Position numbers and translations under genes: made by a program
Notes under the pieces: generated by a model
Told to the model about the DNA's origin: nothing
Seen by the model: the letters and a program-made list of their open reading frames with translations, nothing else
The model's database searches: none
Assembly (NCBI GenBank): GCA_963383645.1
Contig: OY726563.1
Coordinates: 41,744,331 to 41,808,330, forward strand
Source of the DNA: Muscardinus avellanarius
Taxonomy: Eukaryota; Chordata; Mammalia; Rodentia; Gliridae
Length of the DNA: 64,000 bases
Direction: 5' to 3'
Shown here: positions 1 to 10,434 of the stretch, one piece after another
How the letters are laid out: each line of letters opens with the position of its first letter
Position numbering within the stretch: position 1 is the stretch's first letter

Positions 1-302
1 CTACCTCCGATCTACACCCTCAGCCCTATTTTTTATCAGCTCTATTTTTTATTCTTAATTTGAAACAGGGTCTCATTGAGTTACAAAGGGCCTCACTAAG
101 TAGCTGAGGCTGGCTGTGAACCTTGATCCTTCTGTTTCAGCCTTCTGAATGCTGGGATTACAAGCGTGTGCCACCACACCCAGCTCCTAGCTTTTTATTT
201 TGAAACAGGGTCTAAGTTTCTGAGGCTGTCCTTAAGTCTATGGTCCTCCTGTCTCAGCCTCCCAAGTACTGGGATTACAGGTTTATGCCATCTTCTCCAG
301 CT
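1..302 (-). repeat. B1-dID-type SINEs (two partial antisense copies)
   Basis: The window opens inside an antisense SINE that reads from the tRNA-like part (CTACCTCCGATCTACACCC) through the 7SL-like part to CCACCACACCCAGC at about 184. A second partial copy follows to about 302. Confidence 0.85.
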
Positions 303-303
303 C

Positions 304-430
304 ATGGGTATAACTTAAGTCTCAAAAGAGACCTGTGAAGTCCAGTACTGTTACCCATCTTTCAAATGAGAAAACCAATGCCTGGAGAGGCAACCTTTAC
401 ATAAAAAGACTGTCTTGTGGAGTTTTAAAG
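304..430. other. Unassigned intronic sequence
   Basis: Between two SINE blocks inside GPKOW. It includes a stretch resembling MIR-type old repeats (CCCATCTTTCAAATGAGAAA), but I see no coding feature. Confidence 0.4.
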
Positions 431-650
431 GGATGCAGAGCCAGGTGTAGTGGCGCACGCTTGTAATCCCCGCGCTTGGGAGGCTGAGACAGGAGGACCG
501 CACAGTTTCAAAGCCAGTCGCAGCTACTAAGTGAGGTTCTCAGCAACTTAGTGAGACCCTGTTTCCAAATAAAGTGTAAAATAGGTCTGGGAGTATTGCT
601 CAGAGGTAGAAAAGCCCCTGGATTCCACCCCCAGTACCAGCAAAAAAATA
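430..650 (+). repeat. B1-dID SINE, sense, complete
   Basis: Starts GCCAGGTGTAGTGGCGCACG, passes through the 7SL-derived box region GTTTCAAAGCCAGTC, then the ID-like right part AGGTCTGGGAGTATTGCTCA, and ends in CCCCAGTACC plus an A-rich tail. The AGGTCTGGGAG start of the right part marks the second of the three SINE subfamilies in this window. Confidence 0.9.
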
Positions 651-803
651 AAGGGATATAGAGATTGATAGTAGTGAAAGGGGTTACTGGTTAGGGTGAA
701 GAATGCATCTTTGCTCCCTGCCTGGATGGCTCTGGGCTGGTGGAATCATGGGGGTCTTGTTCATAGCCCACCTGTCTACCCCCCTCCGCTGCCCAGAACT
801 CAC

Positions 804-913
804 TGATTGAAGGTGCGGCCGATGCCCTGGCCGGGTTTCCAGCCCATGCCCCGCAGCATCGCCAGCCCATAGGCCTCCACAGGCACGGCCTCGTAGTCAG
901 CCTCCTCTGGCAT
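804..913 (-). CDS. GPKOW: GPKOW exon 4 (G-patch)
   Basis: 110 bases with acceptor CCCATAG and donor GTGAGTTC, leaving phase 2. It encodes [16 protein letters not shown], then the glycine-rich G-patch core [18 protein letters not shown]. It is the last GPKOW exon inside the window. Confidence 0.94.
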
Positions 914-1323
914 CTATGGGTTCAGGCAGAGAAAGGAGGGTCAGACTTTGCCAATGGTGTCTTCTCTTGGAAATGCACTTGTGTCACCTGCTGGCTGACC
1001 CTCTATGCTTCTGGCACTTGATCAGTCACCTCGAAGTGAAGTTTGAATTTCCTCTCACCATCCCTCACTTTACTCCTCCATATTCAGTCCTAGCAGTTAC
1101 AAAGCACCTGTTCTGGGCCAAGTACTATTCTATTTGGCAAGTGCTGAGGATAAAGCAGTGAATGAGACAGACAAAACCTTCTGCCTTTGTGGGGCTCACG
1201 GGGTGTGTGTGTGTGTGTGTTACACTAGGGACTGAACCCACAGGTGTTCTATCTCTGAGCTACAATCTTAGCCTTTTTTATTTTTATTTTCCTTCCTTCC
1301 TTCCTTCCTTCCTTCCTTCCTTC

Positions 1324-1361
<38 letters not shown>

Positions 1362-4300
1362 GCGGGTCTGGAGGTGGAACCCAGGGGCATTTGACCTCTG
1401 AGCTACACCCCTTGTCCTATTTTTTTATTCTTTATTTTGAAACCGGGTCTCACTGAGTTGCAGAGGGCCTCACTAAGTAGTAGCTGAGGCTGTCCGCGAA
1501 CCGCGATCCTCCGGTCTCACCCTCCCAAATGCTGGGATTACAAGCGTGCGCCACCACGCCCGGCTCTATTTTTTTGTTTTGAAACAGGGTCTCACAATGT
1601 TGCTGAGATTTCTACTTGGCTGAGGCTGTCCTCGAACTTACAATCCTCCTGTGTCAGCCTCCCACATTACAGGTTGTACCACCACGCCCAGCAGGCTCAT
1701 GTTCTAGGTGTTAAGACACACAACAAAACAGATTCAGAAAACATGATACATCAGGTGACAAGTTATATGAAGAAAAAGTAGTGCATGGTGCAGTGGTATG
1801 TATACTATGTACTTTTTAGTTACTCAGGAAGCTGAGGCTGGGGAATCTCTCTCTCTCTCTGGTACTAAGAATTGAATCCAGAGGCATTGTACTTCGGAGC
1901 TACATGCCTAGACTTATTTTATATTTGGAAAGAGAGCCTCATTACATCGTTGAGGCTGACTTCAAACCCACAATCCTTCTGTTTCATCCTCCCAGGTACT
2001 GGGATTAATTACGGGCATGTACCACCACTCCCAATAGAGGGGATTTCTAGAGCCCCGGAGTTGGAGGCCAGCATGAGCAACAGAGTGAGACTCTGTCTCA
2101 GAAAAAACTTTTTGGTACCGAGGATTGATCCTAAGGGCATTCTACCTCTGAGCTACACTCCCAACCCTTTTTAGTTTTTAATTTTTTGTGTAGTACTGGG
2201 GATTGAACCCAGGAGCATTCTACGTTTGAACTACTTTCCTGGCCCTATTTTATTATTTTTTTTGAAACAGGATCTTGCTAGGTTTTTACTCTTGGCTGAG
2301 GCTGTCCTAGAAAATGTGACCTTCCTATCTCAGCATCCCGAGAACTGGGATTATAGGTATGCACCACCATTCCTGGCCTTGTTTGTTTATTTATTTATTT
2401 TGCAGTACTTGGGATGGAACCCAGGGGCATTCTACCTCCGAACTACACCCCCAGCCCGATATGTTTTTTATTATTTTGAAACACGGTCTAAGTTGCAGAG
2501 GTCCTCACTAAGTAGCTGAGACTGGTCGTGAACCTGGATCCTCCTGTCTCAGCCTCCCCAGTGCTGGGATTACAAGCGTGCGCCACCATGCCTGGCTCCT
2601 GGCTTTATTTTTAATTTTTTAATTATTTTTTTTATTTATTTAGGGGTTTTTTTGGTGCTACTGGGGTTCCTGGAAGCCTTTCTACCTCTGGGCTACACTT
2701 CCAGACCTATTTTATACTTTTTTATTTGGAAACAGGGTCTCTGCGATCCTCCTGTCTCCGTCTCCCAAGCGCGGGGATTACAAGCGTGCGCCACCACGCC
2801 TGGGTTTATTTTTTATTTTGAAACAGGGTTTCGATAAGTTTCTAAGGCTGGCTGTGAACCTGTAATCCTACTGTGTCAGCCTTCCAAATACTGGGATTAC
2901 AGGTGTGTGCCACCACATCTGACTCAATACAAGTTTTTAAAGCAAGTTAAGGGGATACAGAGATTGAAAGGGCGTGCCCCTTAGGTGACATGAGAGCAGA
3001 AACAAGACATGACAGAGGAGAGCTAGGAGGAAATGAGAAGGAAGTGTTCCAAGCAGAGAGAACAGTAAGTACAGAGGCCTTGAAGCAGGACATGACTGGG
3101 ATGATGAGTATCATGAAACTCAATGTGACTGAAACAGATATATGGAGGTAGAGCAGGGAGCAGCAAAGATCACTGAGATCTGAGCAGGAGCCTGAGGGCA
3201 TTAAGTCAGGGTGGGAACCACACGAGGGACTGGTGAAGAAGTTATGGCGGTAGTCCCCATGAGAGGTACTGGGGTCTCAGTCCAGCCTGCTGGTAGAGGT
3301 GGTTGTGAGAAGAGCTCAGGCTCTGGCTGTACTTTGAAGAGGGAGATGATGGGGTTGGGCTGAGAGACTGGATATAGGGTATGACATATAGAGGGGAGTC
3401 AAGGATGGTTTCTAGGTTTTTAAGCTGAGTGGGAGGAAGGATGGATGGAACTGTGATCACTGAAGATGCAGAAAGCTTCAGGAGGTCTGTAGGAGGGAAA
3501 ATACGAGAAATGAGGCCAAAGCTGGAACAGGATACAGAGTGAAGTGAGGCTGGGGGTGGAGCTCAGTGGAAGAGCACTTGCCGAGCATGTGTAAGGCCCT
3601 GCCTTCTAGCCCCAGCCTCGACATGAAAGAAGAGTGAGGTTCTTTTTTGCTTAAAGATTAAAAAAAATCTAGAACACATCTGAAGTCTGATGAGAATAGC
3701 TCAGTTGAAAGAAAGGATGATCCGAGGCTGTAGAAGAAGTAGGCTCCTAAGAATCATTGACAAATGTTTATGAATGAAGAGGTGCAAAGTTGAGTCGATG
3801 GGTACAAAAGAGACTTTGATTTTTTTTTCTTTTTTTGGTGGTACTGGGGATGGAATCCTTCTACCTCCAGGCTACACTCCGAGACCTATTTTATATTTTA
3901 TTTGGAAACAGGGTCTCTTAAGCCAGAAAGGCTGGCTTCAAAGCCGCGCGATCCTCCTGTCTCTGTCTCCCAAGCTTGGGAATAATAAACATGCACCACC
4001 ACGCCCGGCGATTTTTTTTTTTTTGGTAGTACTGGGGATGGAACCCAGGGGCATTTGACCTCCGAGCTACACCTCCTGCCCTATTTTTTATTCTTTATTT
4101 TGAAACAGGGTCTCACTGAGTTGCAGAGGGCCTCACTAAGTAGCTGAGGCTGTCCGCAAACCGCGATCATCCTGTCTCAACCTCCCGAAAGCTGGGATTA
4201 CAAGCGTGCGCCACTACCACGCCCGGCTTGACTTCGATTATTTCTGTGGACACACCCCTTATTTCTTCTGGTTTCACCTCCCATTGTCACTCCTATAATC

Positions 4301-7300
4301 CTTTACAATCTCTTAGGATATACAAGTTGCCTCCCTGATAGACGCACTTTGCATTGATTTTCTGCCACTGTGCCACTGCTTGTGTGGTGATGCCATTAGG
4401 CATGCTTGCTGTGCTCTTGTCTCACCCAACCCTACCTATTCTTTTTGTGTGTGTGGCACTAGGGATCCAACCCAGGGACATTCTACCTCCCAGCTATACC
4501 CCCAGCCCTTTTTAAAATTTTATTTTGAAACAGGGTCTTGTTAGGTTGATGAGTGTCTCACTATTAGCTGAGGCTATCCTCAAACCTGTGATCCTCCTGT
4601 CTCAGCCTCCCAAATACTAGAATGGCAAACGTGCGCCACCACGCCCAGCTAACACTACCTATTCTTCCAGGCCTCACCCCAGCCACTCTGATCTGAGTCC
4701 TTGTCATCTCTAGCATGTACTACAGGTCCCTTTATTTCCACCTTCACTTACTAGTCTGTTCTGCTCACAACAGCCAGAAGGATCTTGCCAAATCCTAAGT
4801 CACGGTCCCTCTCAGAACCAGCTTATGGTTCTCGTCGTACTCAGAGTAAGAGCCCATGTTCTCACTGTGGCTGCCAAGGCCCTGCTTGGTTTGGCCCCCT
4901 CTGCCTTCATCTACTGTACCTCCCCCTCACTCATTCCACCCCAGCCACATTGGTCTCCTTGGTGTTCCTTAAGCATTTCAACAACCCACCCCAACAAAGA
5001 AAAAGGGAAGGAAGGAAGGAAACCAAACAAACAAAAACAATGCCGGGCAGCGTGTACCTTATGGCCTTTGCATTTCCTATTGTCTTTGCTCTCCATCTAA
5101 TTCACACAATCCCCAAATCCAAACCTTCCAAAAAGATGGAAGGAGGAAGGAATAGGTGGCAGGCCTCTAGGACACATAGAGAGCTCCTGCAATGCGCAGG
5201 AAGGCAAGTCTGGCAGACTGGGCAGAGGCTGGGACGGGTGGGGGTCAAGGGGACAGCTCACTGTCTCAGCCCGGGGTGCACTGTCTGCCCCTTCTCCGTT
5301 GGGAGTGCTTCCTTTCTGGATCATGGGGATAGCGAGCGTGGGGTCGACACCCGCATTCTCTCTCTCCTCCAGAGACTTCTTGGATTCTAAGAAAGAATAG
5401 GAGTGAGCAATGAGGTCCCACCCTACCCTTCCACCTTCTTCTCTTTCCTTCACTGGTGCAGGGCAAAGGGGGGGTCACTCACCTTCAATAAGCTCCTTCA
5501 CAGCCTGAGATAGCACCCCATCTACCAAGGCCTCAGAATCTGCGCATGGCCCAGGGGTTTGGGCCAGCTGCTGCCTGCGATAGCCATTCTGGATCAGTGG
5601 GATGACCAGTTCCTTGGGGGCTTCTACGGGCTTCACACTGATGTGGACACAGAAGGGTGAGGTTGAGAGAGTAGCAGGATTAGGGGGTTCTGAACCATCC
5701 TCCTTCATTCAGAGAAAAACAAGAGCCAAATTCATCCCCAGGTGCATGGACTAGGCCCTCCATTCTGCTATCTGCCTCTCTTGTTTTCTCTCTGATGGTG
5801 AATTCTTTGGATTCTCTCCTGCAGTTCCCCAAACTGTTTTTTATTTCTTCTTGGTACTGCGGATTGAACCCAGAAGCACTCCACTCTATCACTGAGCTAC
5901 ATACCCATCACATTTTTTTTCTTGTGGTACTAGATTGAACCCAGAGGCATTCTATTTCTGAGCTACATCACCAACCCTTCCCCTTTTTTGTGATACTGTG
6001 GATGGAACCCAGGGGCATTTGACCTCTGAGCTGCATCCCCTGCCCTATTTTTTACTCTTTATTTTGAAACAGGGTCTCACTGAGTTGCAAAGGGCCTAAG
6101 ACAGCTGAGGCTGTCTTCAACCACGATCCTCCTGTCTCAGCCTCCCAAATGCTGGGGATTACACGTATGCGCCACCACGCCTGGCTTCCAACACTATTTT
6201 TCTTTTTCTTTCCAGTACTGAGGATGGAACCCAGGGACATTCCACCTCTGAGTGACACCCCTTGCTCTATTTTTTGTTCCTTATTTTGAAACAGGGTCTC
6301 ACTAAGTTGCAGAGGCCTAAGTAGCTTAGGCTGTCCATAAACTGCGATCCTCCTGTCTCAGTCTCCCAAGTACTGGGATTACAAGTGTATGTCACCACCC
6401 CTCTCAACCCCTTTTTATTATTTGTTTTGAAACAGTCTTTCCTTAAGTTTCTGGAAGTCTTGCTAAATTGCCTAGGCTGATCTCAAACCTGTGATCTTCC
6501 TGTCTCAGTCTCCCAAGTACTGGGATTACAGACATGGCCACAAGGCCCCACTTATTCATGGTACTTTGTGGTCTCAAACTTCAATCCTGTCTCAGCCTCC
6601 TAAATTGCTGGGATTAAGGAATGTGCCACTCTGCCCAGATAGTTTCCTCAACCGTTATTTTGTACTGGAGGTTGAACCCAGAGACATTCTACCTCCATGC
6701 TAAACTCCCAGCCGCATTTCGTTTTTGTTTTGAAACAGGGTCTGGTTAAGTTGCTGAGGGCCTCACTAAGTTGCTGAAGCTGGCCTCAAACTTTTGAACC
6801 TCCTCTCTCAGCCTCCCAAAATACTAAGATTACAGGCATGTACCACCACTCCCGGCTTCCCCCAGCTTTTAAATTCCGTGTCTTCCAGGAATCATCCCTA
6901 GACCCTCAACCACGATGACCTACAAATCACCAGCGTCAGCCTACATTCGTCTCCAACTTCAGGCTCCAGAAGAGCCTTTCTAGAAGGCCTTCCTTCGGGT
7001 CCTTCATATTTTCTCTTACTAATTAAGCTGATGACAACCTCCCTCAACCCAAATTTGCCTCTCCATACCATTCTCCACACTCGGGAAGCCCCATCAGTTC
7101 AGCGGACATATTAGGGGTCCAGTCATTCTCCTCCTTTTCTTTCTCAGAACGCACATACCTCACTGTTCCAAGGGGGAGAGTGTTCGAAAAACCCTCCCCC
7201 TTCAAGAATGTATCATCTCAGCGGGGGGTGGGGGTGGCGCACGCTTGTAATCTCAGCCTTTGGGACAGGAGGATCGTGGTTTGCGGACAACCTCCGCTAC

Positions 7301-7811
7301 TACTTAGTGAGGCCCTTTGCAACTCAATGGGACGCTGTTTCAAAATAAAGAATAAAACTAGGACTAGGGGTGTGGCTCGGAGGTAGAATGCCCCTGGGTT
7401 TCATCCCCAGTACTGAAAAAACAAAAAAAATAATATATTATCTCTTTAACTTCCACGGCCACCAGGCCCAATTTCCTCCTTTCCTACAAACTCCCCCTTC
7501 TAGCCTCCATAAATTCCCTCATATTGAATTTCACGATTTCCAGGCCACTGTCACCAGGACAAACAACTCAGATCTCGCCCTTCCCCTTGGGCTCACTGCA
7601 GGGGTTTCCACGGAGGGAAAGACCCGGCGCTTCACCTCTGCAACTCCTTCCCTTCCACGGTCTTCAAGAAATCCTTCTCCTCTGCAGATGACTTCGCACC
7701 GTCTCCCGGACCCACCAGCCGCCTCCTGTTGGATGTGCGAGTGAAGCCGAAAGAAATCGGGGCAGTTGAATTTGCAGCAGACGCCAAAACACTGTCTTCG
7801 GCGTCCGCCAT
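804..7811 (-). CDS. GPKOW: GPKOW, G-patch and KOW motif protein, exons 1-4 (partial gene)
   Basis: This is the 5' part of the gene for a nuclear RNA-binding spliceosome-associated protein with one G-patch and two KOW motifs. Exons on the minus strand are 7811-7636, 5637-5483, 5386-5262 and 913-804. All junctions are GT-AG and the phases agree (2, 1, 0, 2), giving the first 188 residues. The start codon is at 7811-7809 and opens [20 protein letters not shown]. Exons 2-3 encode the acidic linker ([13 protein letters not shown] and [20 protein letters not shown]). Exon 4 enters the G-patch ([20 protein letters not shown]), the motif that in this family activates DEAH helicases. Both KOW motifs must lie beyond the left edge. 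The call rests on recognition of the human protein sequence and on the neighbours MAGIX, PLP2 and PRICKLE3. No frameshift or stop is seen. Introns are loaded with SINEs and L2. Confidence 0.95.
1085..1195 (+). repeat. Old mammalian repeat fragment (MIR/L2 class)
   Basis: Resembles the widely shared motif AGCACCTACTATGTGCCAGG...ATACAGCAGTGAA...AGACAGACAAA found in ancient mammalian LINE/SINE fossils. It is diverged, and the family assignment is uncertain. Confidence 0.45.
1200..1700 (-). repeat. GT run, TTCC/TTTC microsatellite and antisense SINEs
   Basis: A short GT run (1201-1220) is followed by the tRNA-like part of an antisense SINE, a TTCC tract turning into TTTC (about 1291-1360), a full antisense SINE with the CATTTGACCTCTGAGCTAC signature (about 1361-1565), and a 7SL-only fragment to about 1695. 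Confidence 0.85.
1775..2935 (-). repeat. Nested SINE cluster in GPKOW intron 3
   Basis: A short sense fragment (about 1775-1845) precedes at least five mostly antisense copies with internal boundaries near 2110, 2190, 2397, 2650 and 2805. The 2650-2805 copy is the GGGGTTCCTGGAAGCC subfamily. No coding content is seen. Confidence 0.85.
2950..3540 (-). repeat. L2 LINE fragment, antisense (diverged)
   Basis: Contains the antisense L2 3'-end signature GTGTTCCAAGCAGAGAGAAC followed by AGTACAGAGGCCTTGAAGC, and a continuation in which L2 normally encodes the C-terminal reverse-transcriptase region. The outer parts are too diverged to place firmly. Confidence 0.6.
3541..3640 (+). repeat. ID element, sense
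   Basis: GGCTGGGGGTGGAGCTCAGT, then AGAGCACTTGCCGAGCATGT and GTAAGGCCCTG: a stand-alone tRNA-Ala/BC1-derived ID SINE. Its presence supports a rodent genome. Confidence 0.85.
3828..4230 (-). repeat. Two antisense B1-dID SINEs
   Basis: The first copy (about 3828-4008) is of the AGGTCTGGGAG subfamily and the second (about 4018-4230) has the CATTTGACC signature. Both end in the conserved CCACGCCCGGC left terminus. Confidence 0.9.
4440..4650 (-). repeat. Antisense B1-dID SINE
   Basis: A full-length but diverged copy from GTGTGGCACTAGGGAT to CGCCACCACGCCCAGC. The 200 bp before it (4231-4439) contain no feature I recognise. Confidence 0.85.
4660..5110 (+). repeat. L2 LINE 3'-end fragment, sense
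   Basis: Shows successive L2 landmarks: TCTGTTCTGCTCACAACAGC, CTCAGAGTAAGAGCC, AAGGCCCTGC, CACTCATTCCACCCCAGCCA and ATGGCCTTTGCATTTCC. The long open frame across it (4785-5390) is a fossil LINE reading frame running into GPKOW exon 3, not a gene. Confidence 0.8.
5262..5386 (-). CDS. GPKOW: GPKOW exon 3
   Basis: 125 bases with acceptor TTTCTTAG and donor GTGAGC, ending in phase 0. It encodes [20 protein letters not shown] and continues to PRAET. Confidence 0.93.
5483..5637 (-). CDS. GPKOW: GPKOW exon 2
   Basis: 155 bases with acceptor CACATCAG and donor GTGAGTGA. It enters in phase 2 and leaves in phase 1. It encodes [18 protein letters not shown] through VSQ-type sequence (here [11 protein letters not shown]), the conserved linker ahead of the G-patch. 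Confidence 0.93.
5842..6860 (-). repeat. Antisense SINE cluster in GPKOW intron 1
   Basis: Tail-only fragments at about 5842-5975 precede copies at about 5980-6190, 6200-6410, 6415-6640 and 6650-6860. All are antisense to the plus strand, that is, in the same orientation as GPKOW transcription. Confidence 0.85.
6870..7200. other. GPKOW intron 1, apparently repeat-poor
   Basis: Pyrimidine-rich sequence without a recognisable ORF, SINE or microsatellite. Parts vaguely resemble L2 but not enough to call. Confidence 0.4.
7205..7425 (+). repeat. B1-dID SINE, sense
   Basis: Runs from GGGTGGCGCACGCTTGTAAT through TTTCAAAATAAAGAATAAA to the right part GGGGTGTGGCTCGGAGGTAG and CCCCAGTACTG plus an A-rich tail. 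It lies head-on to GPKOW exon 1. The sequence between it and exon 1 (7430-7635) is unique. Confidence 0.9.
7636..7811 (-). CDS. GPKOW: GPKOW exon 1 (start exon)
   Basis: 176 coding bases from ATG (7811-7809) to a GTGAAG donor, leaving phase 2. It encodes the N-terminus, including [12 protein letters not shown] and [15 protein letters not shown]. The upstream DNA is a TATA-less promoter, which supports this start. Confidence 0.93.
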
Positions 7812-8050
7812 CTTGCTCCGGTTCCCAGGCTCCTGCGCTGCTTGCTGGGAAATTTAGTATGGGCTCAGTTCGGTAGGTTCCCGCTGAAGAGAAGGAGAAC
7901 TACCTTTCCCATAAAACACTGCGGTATTTCCGGCGAAAGCCGACAATGGACCGTGGGAATCAGAGGTCGCTCTTTTAAAATTCGTAGGAGTTCGCTCTAC
8001 CTGGCATGCCGGGAAATGTAGTTCTACAAGGAAGTCCTGTTGAAAGGTCT
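7812..8050 (-). promoter_or_regulatory. GPKOW promoter and 5' UTR with three ZNF143-like sites
   Basis: This stretch lies immediately upstream of the GPKOW start and has no TATA box. It contains three variants of the ACTACAnnTCCCAnnATGC motif bound by ZNF143/SBF. The best is GCATGCCGGGAAATGTAGT (about 8003-8021, read as its complement). Others are GCTTGCTGGGAAATTTAG (7839-7856) and ACTACCTTTCCCATAA (about 7899-7914). Such sites are typical of housekeeping, often divergent, promoters. The function is inferred from motif resemblance and position only. Confidence 0.6.
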
Positions 8051-8072
8051 ATTCATTCTTCCAGGTATCAGT

Positions 8073-8074
<2 letters not shown>

Positions 8075-8156
<82 letters not shown>
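8075..8156. repeat. (GT)n microsatellite, about 40 units
   Basis: A near-perfect alternating GT tract directly behind the GPKOW promoter. Long GT runs can adopt Z-DNA and are usually polymorphic in length. Similar shorter tracts occur at 9488-9538, 12409-12455 and 19551-19583. Confidence 0.97.
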
Positions 8157-8157
<1 letters not shown>

Positions 8158-8181
8158 AGACAAATGTGTTTGTTTTTGTTT

Positions 8182-8577
8182 TGGTACTGGAGATTTAACC
8201 TAGGGGCAATCTCGATTACATCTCCATTCTATTTTATTTTTTATTTTGAAACAAGGTCTTGCTAAATTGAAAAGGGCCTCAGTAAGTTGCTGAGGCTGGC
8301 TTCTAACCTGTGATCCTCCTGTTTCAGCTCCCAAATACTAGGATTACAGGCGTGTGCCACCATGCCCGGCTGACAAGTTTTTTTTTTTTTTTTGTGGTCT
8401 TGGGGTTCCTGGAAGCCCTTCTACCTCCGGGCTACACTCCCAGACCTATTTTATACTTTTTTATATTTGGAAACAGGGTCTCTTAAGCCAGCGGGGCTGA
8501 CTTCGAACCTGCGCGATCCTCCTGTCTCTGCCTCCCAAGCGCGGGGATTACAAGCGAGCGCCACCACGCCCGGCCGG
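8182..8577 (-). repeat. Two antisense B1-dID SINEs
   Basis: The first copy (8182-8375) is diverged. The second (8385-8577) is a young GGTCTTGGGGTTCCTGGAAG copy with an intact CCACCACGCCCGGC end. Confidence 0.9.
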
Positions 8578-8579
8578 CT

Positions 8580-8660
8580 GACAAGTTTTTATTGAGCACC
8601 GATTGTATGCGCTTTATTGTGCTCTGTTATATAAGGAATGTAGATAAAAACAATCATTAA
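8580..8660 (+). repeat. Old mammalian repeat remnant
   Basis: TTTATTGAGCACCGATTGTA resembles the ancient LINE/SINE motif ATTGAGCACCTACTATGTGC. It is too short for a family call. Confidence 0.35.
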
Positions 8661-8870
8661 GAGCCGGGAGTGGTGGTGCACACTTGTAATCCCAGCATTT
8701 GGGAGGCTGAGACACTCGGAGGATCGCGGTTCTCGGCCAGCCTCAACTACTTAGTGAGGCCCTTTGCAACTCAGTGAGACCCTGTTTCAAAATAAAGAAT
8801 AAAAAATAAGGCTGGGGGTTTCACTCGGAGGTAGAATGTCCCTGGGTTCCATCTCCATTACTGCAAAAAA
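8660..8870 (+). repeat. B1-dID SINE, sense
   Basis: A complete copy of the GGGCTGGGGGT/TAGAATGCCCC subfamily, with linker AATAAAGAATAAAAAATAAG and terminal CATTACTGC plus A tail. Confidence 0.9.
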
Positions 8871-8892
8871 AATTTTTTTAAGAAAAAACTCA

Positions 8893-9085
8893 GGGCTGGG
8901 AATATAATTCAATGGTAGTGTACTTGCCTAGTCTTCTCAAGGCTCTGGTTTCTGACCCTAGCACCGCAAACCAAAACAGAAACATAAGAAAACCCCCAAA
9001 CTTCAGTGAGCCCCAGATCCCCCTGTCTCAGCCTCCCAAGTACTGGGATTACAAGCATGCTTCACCACTCCTGGCTTGCTTCCTA
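8893..9085. repeat. ID element (sense) plus antisense SINE fragment
   Basis: The ID part (about 8893-8980) reads CAGGGCTGGGAATATAATTC with TAGTGTACTTGCCTAG. A left-part SINE fragment (about 9010-9085) follows. From 9090 to 9240 the sequence is AT-rich and unassigned. Confidence 0.7.
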
Positions 9086-9249
9086 ACTTTTTGTATATAA
9101 TTTATTCTTTTTGTGAAATGTTTAGCTACCTGTATATGAAGTAATATATGTAATATATTCATGCTTTAAGAATCAGAGCCCTTCCTTAAAATATAATAAT
9201 TGCTCTGTAGCCTATATTTCCCTGTAACTACCTCTGCTTTCTGTCTTTT

Positions 9250-9489
9250 TTTTAATGTTTGTGGTACTGGGGACTGAACCTAGGGGTATTGTCCTTCTGA
9301 GCTTCACCCTCAGTCCTTTTTATATTTTATTTATTTATTTGGGGGGCACTGGAGATTGAACCCGGAGGCATTCTACCTCCAGTCATATTTTATTTTATTT
9401 TTTGAAATAGGGTCTTGCTACATTACTGAGGCTGGCTTGGAATCTGTGATCCTCCTGTCTCAACCTCCCAAGTACTGGAATTACTTGTG

Positions 9490-9541
<52 letters not shown>

Positions 9542-9960
9542 GGGGATGGAACCCACGGGCTTTGTACTTCTGAGCCACACTCCCAGATCTATTTTATACT
9601 TTATGTGGAAACAGGGTCTCACTAAGTTGCTGAGAGCCTCACTAAGTAGCTTAGGCTGGTTCCAAATCTGTGTGATCCTCCTGTTTCAGCCTCCCAAGTG
9701 CTGGGATTACAAGCATATGCCACCACGCCAGGTTAACTTGTGTTCTTTTGCCACCAAGCCTGGCTTCTTTATTTCTTTTGCAGTGCTGGGGATCCAGTGT
9801 AGGCCCATGTGTGTGCCTTGCAAGTGTTCTACTACTGAAATATTTCCCAGACAAAATTGACATATTGGCTATATTTTTTGTTATGTTGATTTTGCATTGC
9901 TGCGGTTCACACCCATGGCACAGCGCAAACTAGGAATTCATTGTACCACTGATCTACATA
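9250..9960 (-). repeat. Antisense SINEs, GT microsatellite and ID-like ends
   Basis: A tail fragment lies at about 9255-9330 and a partial SINE at about 9335-9480, interrupted by the GT tract 9488-9538. A further SINE spans about 9539-9740, and an antisense ID-like element lies at about 9776-9851 (CTTGCAAGTGTTCTACTACT). The remainder to 9960 looks like another decayed ID end. Confidence 0.75.
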
Positions 9961-9961
9961 C

Positions 9962-10430
9962 TGTTTCAAAATAAAAATAAAATAGGGTTGGGAGTGTAGC
10001 TCAGGGTTAGAATGCCCCCGAGTTCAATCCACAATACTATACAAGAATCAAAAAGTTAAAGGCTGGGCATGGTGGCGCACGCTCTTTAATCCCAGCATTC
10101 AGGAGGCAGAGACCAGAGGATTGCGGTTTGTTTTTTGCGGACAGCCTCAGCTACTTAGTGTGAGACCCGGTTTCAAGTGAGACCTTGCAACTCGGTGAGA
10201 CCATGTTTCAAAAATAAAGAATAAAAAAATTAGGGTTGGGGGTATCACTCAGAGGTAGAATGCCCCTGGGTTCCATCCCTAGTACCACAATAAAATAAAA
10301 TAAAGTAAAAATAAAAAGGGTTAGGTGTGTAGCTTAGAATTAGAATGTCCCTGGGCTCAAGCCCCAAATTCTAAGAACCAAAAAAATAAAAAATAAAAAA
10401 ATAAAAAAGAGGGGCAGTATAGTCACACTT
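9962..10430 (+). repeat. Sense SINE cluster
   Basis: A right-part fragment (about 9962-10045) is followed by a full copy (about 10060-10290) with partial internal duplication of GAGACC...GTTTCAA, and another right-part fragment (about 10300-10375) ending in an A-rich run. Confidence 0.8.
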
Positions 10431-10434
10431 GAAC

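Noticed and set aside
4785..5390. 201-codon plus-strand ORF
   Set aside because: Most of it is a sense L2 fragment, and the rest is antisense to GPKOW exon 3.
9962..10045. SINE right parts as candidate tRNA genes
   Set aside because: They retain tRNA-like A and B box traces but cannot fold into a complete tRNA, and they occur fused to 7SL-like left parts throughout.
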